Shown: in pieces, positions 6,595-15,005 of the stretch
How positions within the stretch are numbered: position 1 is the first letter of the stretch
Layout: each line of letters begins with the position of its first letter
Source: Citreicella sp. C3M06
GTDB taxonomy: Bacteria; Pseudomonadota; Alphaproteobacteria; Rhodobacterales; Rhodobacteraceae
Direction: 5' to 3'
DNA length: 33,700 nt
NCBI RefSeq assembly: GCF_018860705.1
Contig: NZ_JAHKQA010000059.1
Span: forward strand, 1-33,700
Translations under genes and position numbers: made by a program
The notes under the pieces: model-generated
The model's database searches: none
The model's input: the letters and a program-made list of their open reading frames with translations, nothing else
What the model was told of the DNA's origin: nothing

Positions 6595-8004
6595 TTAGGG
6601 CAGCCAGCGCTGCACCAGTCTTGTAACTTTTTTCACTGTTTCGTTTTCAAACAGCCTGGGGGAGAAATAAGTTCCCGCGAGGCGTTTGTTAAGCTCCCCG
6701 ACGGTCGGATATGGCATCACCGCCCCTGCAATCGCGCTCATCTTGAGATTCGCGGACAGGGCAAGCGCCCAGCTTCCGATCAATTCGCCCGCCTGCGCAC
6801 CGGCAATCGACACGCCCACCGGGCGCCCCTTGACCACCATCAGCTTGAGCAGGCCCTGCGTTGCGCGTTGCGCGATGGCGCGGTCGTTGTGATCGTGGGC
6901 AAGGCGATACACCTCGAGCTTTTCGCCATATTTCACCCGGGCCTCGGCCTCGGTCAGGCCGACCTGCGCCAGTTCCGGCGCGGTGTATGTGGCGCGGGGC
7001 AGGATCTGCGGGCGCAGCTTTGCCGGAAGCGCAAACAGAGCACTGCGCACGACAAGCCCGGCATGATATCCCGCAACATGGGTAAAGCCGCCACCTGCGA
7101 TATCCCCGATCGCATAGACACGACGATTGGTCGTACGCAGGCCGCTGTCCACCTGAACGCCGTGCCGCGCGGGTTCAATTCCGGCAACGTCCAGCCCCAG
7201 CCCATCGGTGTTGGGCTTGCGCCCGGCCGCGACCAGCAAATGCGAGCCGCGCAGCGTTTCATCGCCGGCATCCAGCTCGATTCCGGGACGTACCGCGCTG
7301 ACTGAGACATTCTCCAGAATGCGCACCCCTTCGGAGCGCAGCTGCTCCAGCACGATGGCGGCCATTTCCGGGTCTTCGCGGCCCAAAGCGGCGCCCGCCT
7401 CGACCACCGTGACCTCGCAGCCCAGCCGCCGGTGGGCTTGAGCCATTTCAAGACCGATCGGTCCGCCACCGATCACCAGCAGGTGCGACGGGCGGTCTCG
7501 CAATTCCCAGATCGATTCGTTGGTCAGGAAGGGCACATCCGACAGCCCCGGAATTGGCGGAGCCATCGGGGATGATCCCGTGGCCAGAACGAATCGCCGC
7601 GCGGTGATACGCTTGCCCCCGGCCTCGACCTCGGTGGGCGAGACAAAGCGGCCATGGGCGCGGATGACCTCAATCCCGAATCCTTCGAACCGTTCCTGAC
7701 TGTCCATCGGGGCAATGCGCGCGATGGTGCTGGCCACGTGATCCTTGACGGCGGCATAATCGACGCGCGGCACTTCGTTTGCGATACCAAACGGGGCTCC
7801 CGTGGTCATTTCATGCGCACGGTGCGCCGCCGCGATCAGAGCCTTGGACGGCACACAGCCGTAGTTGAGGCAATCGCCCCCCATCTCACCCTTTTCGATC
7901 AGCACCACTTTGACGCCCATTTGCGCCGCTCCTGCGGCCACGGACAAGCCGCCGGATCCCGCGCCAATGACACAAAGGTCGGTTTTGATAGTCTGCATGG
8001 TCAT
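6595..8004 (-). CDS. Mercuric-reductase-like FAD/NAD(P) disulfide oxidoreductase
   Basis: A 469-residue class I pyridine-nucleotide disulfide oxidoreductase. An N-terminal FAD-binding Rossmann fold (VIGAGSGGLSVAAGA at 12-26) leads to the redox-active pair C45-x4-C50 in GGDCLNYGCVPSK. A second Rossmann fold for NAD(P)H (VIGGGPIGLEMAQ, near 180) and the FAD-contacting AIGDIAGGG (near 298) follow, then a dimerisation domain. In lipoamide dehydrogenase the C-terminal end has an H-x-P-T-x-x-E base; here the stretch reads YPTVGE, so the catalytic histidine is replaced by tyrosine. There is no N-terminal metal-binding domain and no C-terminal vicinal cysteine pair, so mercury reduction is unlikely. 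Adjacency to a TVP38-family gene is a recurrent pairing. Substrate unknown. Confidence 0.88.
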   Translation of the reverse strand: MTMQTIKTDLCVIGAGSGGLSVAAGAAQMGVKVVLIEKGEMGGDCLNYGCVPSKALIAAAHRAHEMTTGAPFGIANEVPRVDYAAVKDHVASTIARIAPMDSQERFEGFGIEVIRAHGRFVSPTEVEAGGKRITARRFVLATGSSPMAPPIPGLSDVPFLTNESIWELRDRPSHLLVIGGGPIGLEMAQAHRRLGCEVTVVEAGAALGREDPEMAAIVLEQLRSEGVRILENVSVSAVRPGIELDAGDETLRGSHLLVAAGRKPNTDGLGLDVAGIEPARHGVQVDSGLRTTNRRVYAIGDIAGGGFTHVAGYHAGLVVRSALFALPAKLRPQILPRATYTAPELAQVGLTEAEARVKYGEKLEVYRLAHDHNDRAIAQRATQGLLKLMVVKGRPVGVSIAGAQAGELIGSWALALSANLKMSAIAGAVMPYPTVGELNKRLAGTYFSPRLFENETVKKVTRLVQRWLP

Positions 8005-8010
8005 AATCCT

Positions 8011-8739
8011 TCAGATGTCTTTACGGCCACGAATGGCGCGGATCAGCATGGGCAGCGCGGCAAGCACCGCCAGCCCGAGAAGCGGGCCAAGCACCTGCGG
8101 CGACCACAGCAGCCCCAGATCGGGGTTTTCGCCCCGGTCAAACACTTCGCCCACACCGACACCGATCGAAGTAAATACAAGCGCGCCCGGCACGATGCCG
8201 ACAGCGGTGGTCCATGCGAAATTGTGCAGGCGCGCCCCCACCAGCGCTGGTAGCAGGTTGGCGACAAAGAACGGCACGACGGGCACGAGGCGCAGCAGCA
8301 GCAGTGCCGAGATTTCATTGTCCCGCAGCCCTTGCCGCAGGCGGGCCAGCCGGCCCTCGCCCGTATCCATCTTCGCCGACAGGGTTTGGCCCAGCCCGGC
8401 GCGCGCGGCGAGAAAGATCAGCACCGCGCCAATGCTGGCGGCAGCGACATTCAGCGCCGTGCCCGCCGCCAGCCCGAACAGGAACCCCCCGGTAACCGAT
8501 GCCACCGACGCGCCGGGCAACGAAAAGGCGACGATGGCGACATAGGCTAACAAAAAGCCGCTGGCGAGCGCGGCGTAATGCGCCTCGCGCAATGCCAGCA
8601 ACGATTCACGGTTGTCGCGCAACGTGTCAAAGGTGAGATAATCGCGCAGGGCGAACGCCCCGATCGCCGCAACGCCGAGGATCACGGCAAGCGGCAGATG
8701 GCGCAAGAAGGCGGGTTTTGTACGAGCAGGTTGTGTCAT
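8011..8739 (-). CDS. TVP38/TMEM64 (DedA-like) membrane protein
   Basis: A 242-residue integral membrane protein with about five hydrophobic segments. The glycine-rich re-entrant region reads FSLPGASVASVTGGFLFG (near 72-89), which is the family signature, and a second half contains LLLRLVPVVPFFVANLLPAL followed by FAWTTAVGIVPGALVF. Family members are thought to move phospholipids or other lipids across membranes. I chose ATG 8739; an in-frame GTG at 8769 would add ten residues, and neither has a clear ribosome site. The flavoprotein gene begins 6 nt after its stop, so the two are in one operon and may form a membrane-associated redox unit. Confidence 0.85.
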   Translation of the reverse strand: MTQPARTKPAFLRHLPLAVILGVAAIGAFALRDYLTFDTLRDNRESLLALREAHYAALASGFLLAYVAIVAFSLPGASVASVTGGFLFGLAAGTALNVAAASIGAVLIFLAARAGLGQTLSAKMDTGEGRLARLRQGLRDNEISALLLLRLVPVVPFFVANLLPALVGARLHNFAWTTAVGIVPGALVFTSIGVGVGEVFDRGENPDLGLLWSPQVLGPLLGLAVLAALPMLIRAIRGRKDI

Positions 8740-8872
8740 GGGGTGTTTAATGGGGCCGCGCCGTTTCACATGCGAGACATTACATAAATTCTCACACCAC
8801 AGTGATCCTGCGTGCGCGGCATCCGCGGTGCCAGCGACGGGCCTTCCACTTGGCCAGCGATGATATTGAGGT

Positions 8873-8901
8873 TTGACATATCATCGGCCCCTCCCTATAG
8901 G
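8873..8901 (+). promoter_or_regulatory. Strong promoter upstream of rpmH
   Basis: TTGACA (8873-8878) and TATAGG (8896-8901) are separated by exactly 17 nt, a near-consensus housekeeping promoter. The untranslated leader would be about 75 nt and contains a small hairpin, GTCGG/CCGAC at 8947-8961, before the AGGAG ribosome site of rpmH. This fits the very high expression of ribosomal protein L34. Confidence 0.8.
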
Positions 8902-8981
8902 ACGGGCTTCGAATGATACTGGCTCTGCGAATCCTCTACAGGTTTCGTCGGGCTGACCGACAACTTGAGGAGTGAAGCGCG

Positions 8982-9116
8982 ATGAAACGCACTTTCCAGC
9001 CGTCGAACCTGGTTCGCAAGCGCCGTCACGGCTTCCGTGCCCGCATGGCCACCAAGGCCGGTCGGCAGATTCTGAACGCGCGCCGCAGCCGCGGCCGCAA
9101 GCGCCTGAGCGCCTGA
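8982..9116 (+). CDS. rpmH: 50S ribosomal protein L34
   Basis: A 44-residue, strongly basic protein starting [20 protein letters not shown] and ending RKRLSA, a full-length match to L34. It binds 23S rRNA in the large ribosomal subunit. The start is set by AGGAG about 10 nt upstream and by the invariant MKRTFQPS beginning. It is the first gene after the strong promoter, followed 16 nt later by rnpA, the order found across bacteria. Confidence 0.98.
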   Translation: MKRTFQPSNLVRKRRHGFRARMATKAGRQILNARRSRGRKRLSA

Positions 9117-9132
9117 TCCGGGTGCTTCGCCC

Positions 9133-9609
9133 ATGGCGAAGCCCGGTTCTGCGATGACGGACCAGACTGAAGAAAAGGCCGCCCCGGCACTGTCCGAGGC
9201 GGCCTTTCCGCTTGCCGCCCGCCGGCTTGAAATCCTGCGCAAGCGCCCGGACTATCTCGCCGCAGCGCGGGCAGACCGGGCCGCAGCGGGATCTTTCATG
9301 CTGCAGGCACGGCGCCGCGACGATGGAAACGACGCCGTTCGCGTCGGCTTCACCTGTTCCAAAAAGGTCGGCAATGCCGTAGCGCGCAATCGTGCCAAGC
9401 GTCGCCTGCGCGAGATCGCCCGGCTGGTGCTGGCGCCGCGGGGGCGTTCCGGCTGGGATTACGTGCTGATTGGCTGGAAAGACGTCACGGCCGATCGCCC
9501 GTTCGACCTGCTCTGCGCCGATCTGGAAAAGGCGTTGCAGCGGGTGCATTCGGGCCGCACGGGCAAATCGCCGGATCGCGCGCCGCGCCGCCGAGGCCGC
9601 GGCGCATGA
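9133..9609 (+). CDS. rnpA: Ribonuclease P protein component
   Basis: A 158-residue basic protein that assists the RNase P RNA in cutting 5' leaders from precursor tRNAs. The diagnostic core reads [20 protein letters not shown] at about residues 75-94, the RNR motif that contacts the RNA. The front end has [13 protein letters not shown], which matches the usual RnpA start of the fold. Roughly 25 extra residues precede it, and an Arg-rich tail ends the protein. A second in-frame ATG at 9154 would shorten it by seven residues; neither start has a clear ribosome site, so the exact beginning is open. It overlaps yidD by 4 nt. Confidence 0.95.
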   Translation: MAKPGSAMTDQTEEKAAPALSEAAFPLAARRLEILRKRPDYLAAARADRAAAGSFMLQARRRDDGNDAVRVGFTCSKKVGNAVARNRAKRRLREIARLVLAPRGRSGWDYVLIGWKDVTADRPFDLLCADLEKALQRVHSGRTGKSPDRAPRRRGRGA

Positions 9610-9827
9610 GCCCGCTGGCCGGGCTTTTGTCGCTGCCGGTGCGGGCCTACCGGCTGATCTGGTCGCCTTGGGTCGGTCATGGCTGCCGGTTTCAGCCGAC
9701 CTGTTCGGCCTATGCGCTTGAAGCGCTGGAAAAGCACGGTGCGATCCGGGGCGGCTGGCTTGCCGCACGGCGCATCCTGCGCTGTCACCCTTGGGGCGGC
9801 AGCGGCATCGACAACGTCCCGGACTGA
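9606..9827 (+). CDS. yidD: Membrane protein insertion efficiency factor YidD
   Basis: A 73-residue protein with the full YidD pattern: an amphipathic N-terminus, [20 protein letters not shown] at about 26-45, then [19 protein letters not shown] at 49-67 with its conserved cysteines. It sits at the inner face of the cytoplasmic membrane and helps YidC insert proteins. The start overlaps the rnpA stop as ATGA, so translation is likely coupled. Placement between rnpA and yidC is the classic arrangement, although here ttcA and an EAL gene come before yidC. Confidence 0.95.
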   Translation: MSPLAGLLSLPVRAYRLIWSPWVGHGCRFQPTCSAYALEALEKHGAIRGGWLAARRILRCHPWGGSGIDNVPD

Positions 9828-9876
9828 CCGGGCGCAACGCTTGCCGGCCCTGCCCGGCTTTCGGAAAGGCACCCCC

Positions 9877-10734
9877 ATGCTCGACGACGGCGACGACATC
9901 CACCTGCTCTTTCACGGCGCACCGAAAAGCACCGAGTTCAAGAAACTGCGCAAGCGCATCGTGCAGAACACCCGCGAGGCGATCGAGCAATATGGCATGA
10001 TCCAGCCCGGTGCGCGCTGGCTGGTCTGCCTGTCGGGCGGCAAGGACAGCTACACGCTGCTGGCCGTGCTGCACGAGCTGAAATGGCGCGGGCTGTTGCC
10101 GGTCGAGCTGCTGGCCTGCAATCTCGATCAGGGGCAACCGGGGTTTCCCTCGACCGTGCTGCCGGAATTTCTTGAAAAGATGGGCGTGCCGCACCGCGTC
10201 GAATATCAGGACACCTATTCGGTGGTGGTCGACAAGGTGCCGCAAGGGCGCACCTATTGCGCGCTGTGCTCGCGTCTGCGGCGCGGCAACCTGTATCGGA
10301 TCGCCCGCGAGGAAGGCTGCAGCGCCGTCGTGCTCGGGCATCACCGCGATGACATCCTCGAAACCTTCTTCATGAACCTGTTCCATGGCGGACGGCTGGC
10401 AACCATGCCCCCCAAGCTGGTCAACGAAGAAGGCGATCTGTTCGTCTATCGCCCCCTCGCCCATGTCGCCGAGGCCGATTGCGAGCGCTTCGCCAAGGCG
10501 ATGAACTATCCGATCATCCCCTGCGATCTGTGCGGCTCGCAGGACGGGCTGCAGCGCGTGCAGGTGAAAGCGATTCTCGACCAGTGGGAAAAGAACGCGC
10601 CCGGCCGCCGTCAGGTGATGTTCAAGGCGCTGACCAATGTGCGCCCCTCCCACATGCTGGACCCCAAGCTGTTCGATTTCGTCGGTCTGGCCCTTGCAGA
10701 GCAGGAGAAAAGCGACATCCCGAAGCTCCGTTAA
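9877..10734 (+). CDS. ttcA: tRNA 2-thiocytidine(32) synthetase TtcA
   Basis: A 285-residue ATP-dependent thiolase that converts cytidine 32 of some tRNAs to 2-thiocytidine. The PP-loop SGGKDS is at residues 53-58. C128-x2-C131 (YCALC) and the C216/C219 pair (PCDLC) provide ligands for the iron-sulfur cluster, and GHHRDD at 154-159 is typical of this family. I chose ATG 9877, preceded by GGAAAGG. Upstream in-frame codons overlap yidD and look non-coding. The gene lies 49 nt after yidD and probably belongs to the same transcript. Confidence 0.94.
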   Translation: MLDDGDDIHLLFHGAPKSTEFKKLRKRIVQNTREAIEQYGMIQPGARWLVCLSGGKDSYTLLAVLHELKWRGLLPVELLACNLDQGQPGFPSTVLPEFLEKMGVPHRVEYQDTYSVVVDKVPQGRTYCALCSRLRRGNLYRIAREEGCSAVVLGHHRDDILETFFMNLFHGGRLATMPPKLVNEEGDLFVYRPLAHVAEADCERFAKAMNYPIIPCDLCGSQDGLQRVQVKAILDQWEKNAPGRRQVMFKALTNVRPSHMLDPKLFDFVGLALAEQEKSDIPKLR

Positions 10735-10761
10735 GCTGCGAGTTACCTCCTTGATCTAGTC

Positions 10762-10778
10762 CTGTTCTTCAAGAACAG
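10762..10778. promoter_or_regulatory. Perfect 17-nt palindrome before the EAL gene
   Basis: CTGTTCTT and AAGAACAG flank a central C, 20 nt upstream of the ATG at 10799. It could be a regulator-binding site or a hairpin after ttcA; there is no T-run for an intrinsic terminator. The GTTC/GAAC halves with five bases between are not the usual alphaproteobacterial LexA spacing. Confidence 0.5.
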
Positions 10779-10798
10779 CGCACGGAAAGGGCAGGGCG

Positions 10799-12337
10799 AT
10801 GAATTCGAAGCTGAAAGCTGGCATCCTCCGGCAACGCACCGAGTTGGCGGAATGGCTCGGTGGCCAGCACATGCTTGCCTTCCTGCCTGCCCTGTCGCTC
10901 GCCGGTTTCTGGCTTGGCGGCGAGATGACGCTGATCGCAATCGCGCTGGGGCTGCCAGCGCTCTACGGCATCACCAGCGCAAGGCGACAGGCGCTTGATC
11001 CCGACGGGCCGCTTCCCGACCTGATCGACGCCGCTGCGACGCCCGATCTGGCACAGCAGATGATCGACCGCGCCCTGAAGGCAGACGTGGCCACCGCCTG
11101 CGTTCTGATCGAAGCCGAAGGGCTCGACACCGTCGCCCGGCGGTCCGGCGATGACGCGGCGCAGGCGCTGCGCAGCACCTTGCTCAAGCGGCTACGTGGC
11201 CTGACGCGGCGTGGCGACAAGGTCGTTCGCATTGGGGATTCGCGGTTCATGGTTCTGCTCGGGCCTTCAATCCACCTCGATCTTGAGTCGCTGCTGACAT
11301 TGGCAGAGCGGGTGCAACGCACGCTCGAAGAACCGGTAAGCTTCGAGACTGGCTCACATTATGTGTCGGTCTCCCTTGGGTTCTGCGGCTCTGCGCGACT
11401 GCAGGGCGAGCCGTCCGGCGCGCAACTGATCGAGGCTGCACAGACCGCGCTGACCGAAGCGCTGTCGCACGGGCCTTCGGCGATCCGCGCTTGGTCCGAG
11501 GGTATGCGCGCAGAGCGGCGCGCGCGCAAATCCCTGCTCGACGAGGTCGAGCGCGCCCTGACCAAGGGCCAGATCCAGCCGTGGTTCCAGCCTCAGCTTT
11601 GCACCTCGACTGGACGGATCAGCGGGGTCGAAGCGCTGGCACGCTGGATACATCCCGAGCGCGGCATCGTGCCACCGATGGAATTCCTTGGCGCGCTCGA
11701 GCAGGCGGGTCAACTCGACCGGTTGAGCGAAGTGATCCTGCAGCACAGTCTGACAGCCCTGCGCGGCTGGGATGCGGCCGGTGTCGAAATTCCCAAGGTC
11801 TCGGTGAATTTCTCGGATATCGAATTGCGCAGCACGCATCTGGTGGACCGTATCAAGTGGGAACTTGACCGCTTCGGCATCCCGGCCTCGCGACTCGGAA
11901 TCGAGGTTCTCGAGACAGTGATTGCAGATAGCCCGGAGGGCATCACGGCCAGAAATATCGTGGGATTGTCGCAACTCGGCTGCCAGATCGACCTCGACGA
12001 TTTCGGCACGGGCCATGCCTCGATCACCGCGCTGCGACGCTTTACCGTGAATCGCCTAAAGATCGATCGCAGCTTTGTCACCCGCGTCGATCGTGACGAA
12101 GAACAGCGCCGGATGTTGGCGGCGGTCCTCGGCCTCGCCGATCGCCTCGGGCTGGAAACCGTGGCCGAAGGAGTCGAAAGCGTCGCAGAACACGCATTGC
12201 TGTCGCAACTGGGCTGCGATCATGTTCAAGGCTTCGGCATCGCCCGACCGATGCCCGCCGATCAACTGGCTGACTGGGCCCGCCATCACGCCCAACGCAT
12301 TGCTGGTGCCCAGAAACTGGGGCGCGGCGCAGGCTGA
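10799..12337 (+). CDS. EAL-domain c-di-GMP phosphodiesterase with degenerate GGDEF domain
   Basis: A 512-residue protein. Two membrane segments lie at about 24-39 and 43-58. A GGDEF-like domain follows, whose active loop reads GDSRF (146-150) rather than GGDEF, so cyclase activity is unlikely. The C-terminal EAL domain looks complete: E278 in EAL, N337 (SVNFS), the E369-L-E pair region, DDFGTG at 400-405, K421 (KIDRSF), E457 (AEGVE) and Q477 (QGFGIARP). It probably hydrolyses cyclic di-GMP at the membrane and may use the dead GGDEF as a sensor. It sits between ttcA and yidC, 64 nt after ttcA, behind a perfect palindrome. This placement in a housekeeping run is unusual and could mean an independent promoter. 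Confidence 0.9.
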   Translation: MNSKLKAGILRQRTELAEWLGGQHMLAFLPALSLAGFWLGGEMTLIAIALGLPALYGITSARRQALDPDGPLPDLIDAAATPDLAQQMIDRALKADVATACVLIEAEGLDTVARRSGDDAAQALRSTLLKRLRGLTRRGDKVVRIGDSRFMVLLGPSIHLDLESLLTLAERVQRTLEEPVSFETGSHYVSVSLGFCGSARLQGEPSGAQLIEAAQTALTEALSHGPSAIRAWSEGMRAERRARKSLLDEVERALTKGQIQPWFQPQLCTSTGRISGVEALARWIHPERGIVPPMEFLGALEQAGQLDRLSEVILQHSLTALRGWDAAGVEIPKVSVNFSDIELRSTHLVDRIKWELDRFGIPASRLGIEVLETVIADSPEGITARNIVGLSQLGCQIDLDDFGTGHASITALRRFTVNRLKIDRSFVTRVDRDEEQRRMLAAVLGLADRLGLETVAEGVESVAEHALLSQLGCDHVQGFGIARPMPADQLADWARHHAQRIAGAQKLGRGAG

Positions 12338-12453
12338 TGAGCCACCCCTGTCTAATAACAAAAGGCCGAATCGCCCCGGAATCGGCTTGACCTTTGCAGG
12401 CCCTGCCTGTTGAACCCGGCGGTGACTTTCCAAGGACAGGGCGGCGACCGCGC

Positions 12454-14274
12454 ATGGACGATCAGAACAAGAACCTGCTCATCGCAACCGGGCTGAGCTT
12501 TGTGGTGATCCTCATCTGGTTCCTGCTCTTCCCGCCACCGGAGCAGCAGGTCGAGGATCAGGCAGGGCCCGCTGCGGTTCAAACGGTCGACGGTTCCACA
12601 GCGACCGCCACCACCCCATCGACGGCCCCCGGCACCGATCCGGCTGCCAACGCAACGCAGGCGGAAACCGCCTCTGATGCGCCGCGCCTGCCAATCGACA
12701 CGGCGCGCCTTTCGGGATCGATCTCGCTGAGCGGCGGGCGTATCGATGCGCTGACGCTCAAGGACTACACCGTCAACCTCGACGAGGATTCGCCCAACGT
12801 CGAAATCCTCGAGCCCGTCGGTTCGGGTCACTCCTACTACGCCCTGTTCGGATGGGCTCCGGGTGCCGGCCTTGGGGGCACGGACGTGCCCGGCCCCAAT
12901 ACCGAATGGTCGGTGGAATCCGGCACGGTACTGGGGACCGACAGCCCGGTCACCCTGCGCTGGGACAGCCCGACCGGGCTTGTCTTCCGCCGCGAGGTCT
13001 CGGTCGACGACAATTACATGTTCACCATCACGCAATCGGTCGAGAACGGCAGCGACGCTCAGGTGTCGGCCGCGCCCTATGGCATCGTGGCCCGTCACGG
13101 CGAACCTGTCGATCGCAAGAAATTCTTCGTGCTGCACGAGGGCGTCGTGGCGATGGCCGACGGCAAGCTCGACGAGATCGACTATACCAAGATGCCCGAC
13201 ATGGACGTCATCGCCTCCGAAGGTGCGCGTGCCAAGGTCAGCCAAGTGGCCGAAAGCGGCTGGATCGGCTTCACCGATCACTACTGGATGACCACGCTCA
13301 TCCCGCAAGGCGGTCCGTTCAAGCAGGTCGCGAAATACGACGATGCGCGCGACATCTATCAGACCGAAGCGGTGCAGCCGACCGTGACCCTCGCCCCCGG
13401 CGCAACCGCCGAGGCAACCACGCAGCTGTTTGCCGGTGCCAAGGAATACGAGACGATCCGCGATTATCAGGCCGCCGGCGTCGACCGTTTCATCGACAGC
13501 ATCGACTGGGGCTGGTTTTTCTTCCTGACCAAGCCGATTTTCTGGCTGCTGCACCATCTGCACCAGCTGATCGGCAACATGGGTTGGTCGATCATCGCGC
13601 TGACCGTCATCCTCAAGGCAATCCTGTTTCCGCTGGCCTTCAAATCCTACGTCTCGATGGCGAAGATGAAGGAACTGCAGCCCGAGATGGAAAAGCTCAA
13701 GGAGCGCGCCGGAGACGACCGCCAGAAGCTTCAGCAAGAGATGATGGCGCTCTACAAGAAGGAAAAGGTCAACCCGGCCTCGGGCTGTTTGCCGATCCTT
13801 CTGCAAATCCCGATCTTCTTCTCGCTCTACAAGGTGATCTTCGTTTCGTTCGAACTGCGTCAGGCGGCCTGGTTCGGTCCCTTCCAGGACCTCAGCACGC
13901 CGGATCCCACCTCGGTGTTCAACCTGTTCGGCCTGCTGCCCTGGGCCGCACCCGATGCAGGCAGCACGATGGCGCTGATCTTTGTCGGGGTTCTGCCGAT
14001 CCTTCTGGGCATCTCGATGTTCATCCAGCAAAAGCTGAACCCGGCCCCCGCCGATCCGACGCAGAAGATGATCTTTGCATGGATGCCTTGGGTGTTCATG
14101 TTCATGCTGGGCGGTTTTGCCAGCGGGCTGGTGGTGTACTGGATCACCAACAACACCATCACCTTCTCGCAGCAGTACCTGATCATGCGCAGCCAAGGTT
14201 ACACGCCTGACATCTTTGGCAACATCAAGTCCGGCTTCAAGAAGACGCCGAAGGACGCGCCGAAGGGCAAATGA
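12454..14274 (+). CDS. yidC: Membrane protein insertase YidC
   Basis: A 606-residue insertase starting MDDQNKNLLIATGLSF, the conserved N-terminal anchor. A variable Thr/Ala-rich linker (about 35-75) precedes the periplasmic domain (about 80-350). Then comes the conserved membrane core with GWSIIALTVILKAILFP, the cytoplasmic coiled coil (KMKELQPEMEKLKERAGDD), ASGCLPILLQIPIFFSLYKV, and the final membrane helices ending in NNTITFSQQYLIM. The C-terminal tail is basic. It inserts inner-membrane proteins with or without SecYEG. ATG 12454 was chosen over an in-frame upstream extension because of the family start. Its stop overlaps the MOSC start (ATGA). Confidence 0.97.
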   Translation: MDDQNKNLLIATGLSFVVILIWFLLFPPPEQQVEDQAGPAAVQTVDGSTATATTPSTAPGTDPAANATQAETASDAPRLPIDTARLSGSISLSGGRIDALTLKDYTVNLDEDSPNVEILEPVGSGHSYYALFGWAPGAGLGGTDVPGPNTEWSVESGTVLGTDSPVTLRWDSPTGLVFRREVSVDDNYMFTITQSVENGSDAQVSAAPYGIVARHGEPVDRKKFFVLHEGVVAMADGKLDEIDYTKMPDMDVIASEGARAKVSQVAESGWIGFTDHYWMTTLIPQGGPFKQVAKYDDARDIYQTEAVQPTVTLAPGATAEATTQLFAGAKEYETIRDYQAAGVDRFIDSIDWGWFFFLTKPIFWLLHHLHQLIGNMGWSIIALTVILKAILFPLAFKSYVSMAKMKELQPEMEKLKERAGDDRQKLQQEMMALYKKEKVNPASGCLPILLQIPIFFSLYKVIFVSFELRQAAWFGPFQDLSTPDPTSVFNLFGLLPWAAPDAGSTMALIFVGVLPILLGISMFIQQKLNPAPADPTQKMIFAWMPWVFMFMLGGFASGLVVYWITNNTITFSQQYLIMRSQGYTPDIFGNIKSGFKKTPKDAPKGK

Positions 14275-15005
14275 CATCGCGCCTTGCCCAGATCTGGCGC
14301 TACCCGATCAAGGGGGTCGGCCGCGAGCCCCTTGAGACGGTCACGCTCAAAGCGAACGCGCCCATGCCCGGTGATCGGGCGTGGGCGCTTCGCCATGACG
14401 CAGCCCCGCGCGGCACGGGCTGGCAGCCGCGCCGCGACTTCCTCGTTGTGGCGAACGGGCCGAAGCTGGCGCAGGTAACCGCCCGGACCGAGGCCGATGG
14501 CAGCATCCTGCTGCACCACCCGGAGCGTCCGCCGCTTTGCGCCGCGCCCGAGACCGACCCCGATGCGCTGCTTGATTGGGTGCGCCCGCTCTGGCCCGGC
14601 AACGCGCCGGACCAGGTCGTCCGGTCCCCGGCGCAGGGGATGGGAGACAACGGCAAGGCCGAGCTTTCCCTGCTGTCCCTCGCGAGCCTGAAAGAGCTTT
14701 CCGGCGCGCTGGGACAGGACATCGAAATCGAGCGGTTTCGCGGCAATCTGGTGCTGGACGGCGCCGCGCCCTGGGAAGAATTCAACTGGATCGGCAAGAC
14801 GCTGCGCATCGGCGCGGCAACGCTTCAGATCACCGCCCGGATCGAGCGTTGCCGCGCCACCGAGGCAAGCCCCCGCACCGGCACCCGCGACGCCGAGCCG
14901 GTCCGGGCGCTGCACACAGTTTTTGGCCACCGCGATTTCGGGGTCTATGCGCGGGTCATTTCCGCTGGCAAGATCGAGATCGGAAACGAGGTAGAGACCC
15001 TATGA
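14271..15005 (+). CDS. MOSC-domain protein
   Basis: A 244-residue protein with an N-terminal MOSC beta-barrel (YPIKGVGREPLETVTL at 11-26, GDRAWALRHD at 34-43) and a C-terminal MOSC core. The core contains ERFRGNLVLDG (about 153-163), FNWIGKTLRIG, and RCRATEASPRTGTRD, whose cysteine is the one thought to carry or transfer sulfur, or to bind the molybdenum cofactor, in relatives. Some related proteins are mARC-like or YcbX-like reductases; this one has no ferredoxin domain. It begins with a 4-nt overlap with yidC and ends with a 4-nt overlap with engB, so translation is likely coupled. The connection to membrane insertion and GTPase genes is not explained by function. Confidence 0.9.
   Translation: MTSRLAQIWRYPIKGVGREPLETVTLKANAPMPGDRAWALRHDAAPRGTGWQPRRDFLVVANGPKLAQVTARTEADGSILLHHPERPPLCAAPETDPDALLDWVRPLWPGNAPDQVVRSPAQGMGDNGKAELSLLSLASLKELSGALGQDIEIERFRGNLVLDGAAPWEEFNWIGKTLRIGAATLQITARIERCRATEASPRTGTRDAEPVRALHTVFGHRDFGVYARVISAGKIEIGNEVETL

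Noticed and set aside
9679-9876. N-terminal extension of ttcA
   Set aside because: It overlaps yidD and has no similarity to the TtcA start; ATG 9877 has a ribosome site.
8881-10653. 590-codon minus-strand frame
   Set aside because: Antisense to rpmH, rnpA, yidD and ttcA, all well supported.
12340-12390. Possible terminator between the EAL gene and yidC
   Set aside because: The CCGAATC/GGAATCGG pairing has a mismatch and no T-run; it is too weak to call.
12352-14277. 641-codon minus-strand open frame
   Set aside because: It is the exact shadow of yidC, His- and Arg-rich, without domains.
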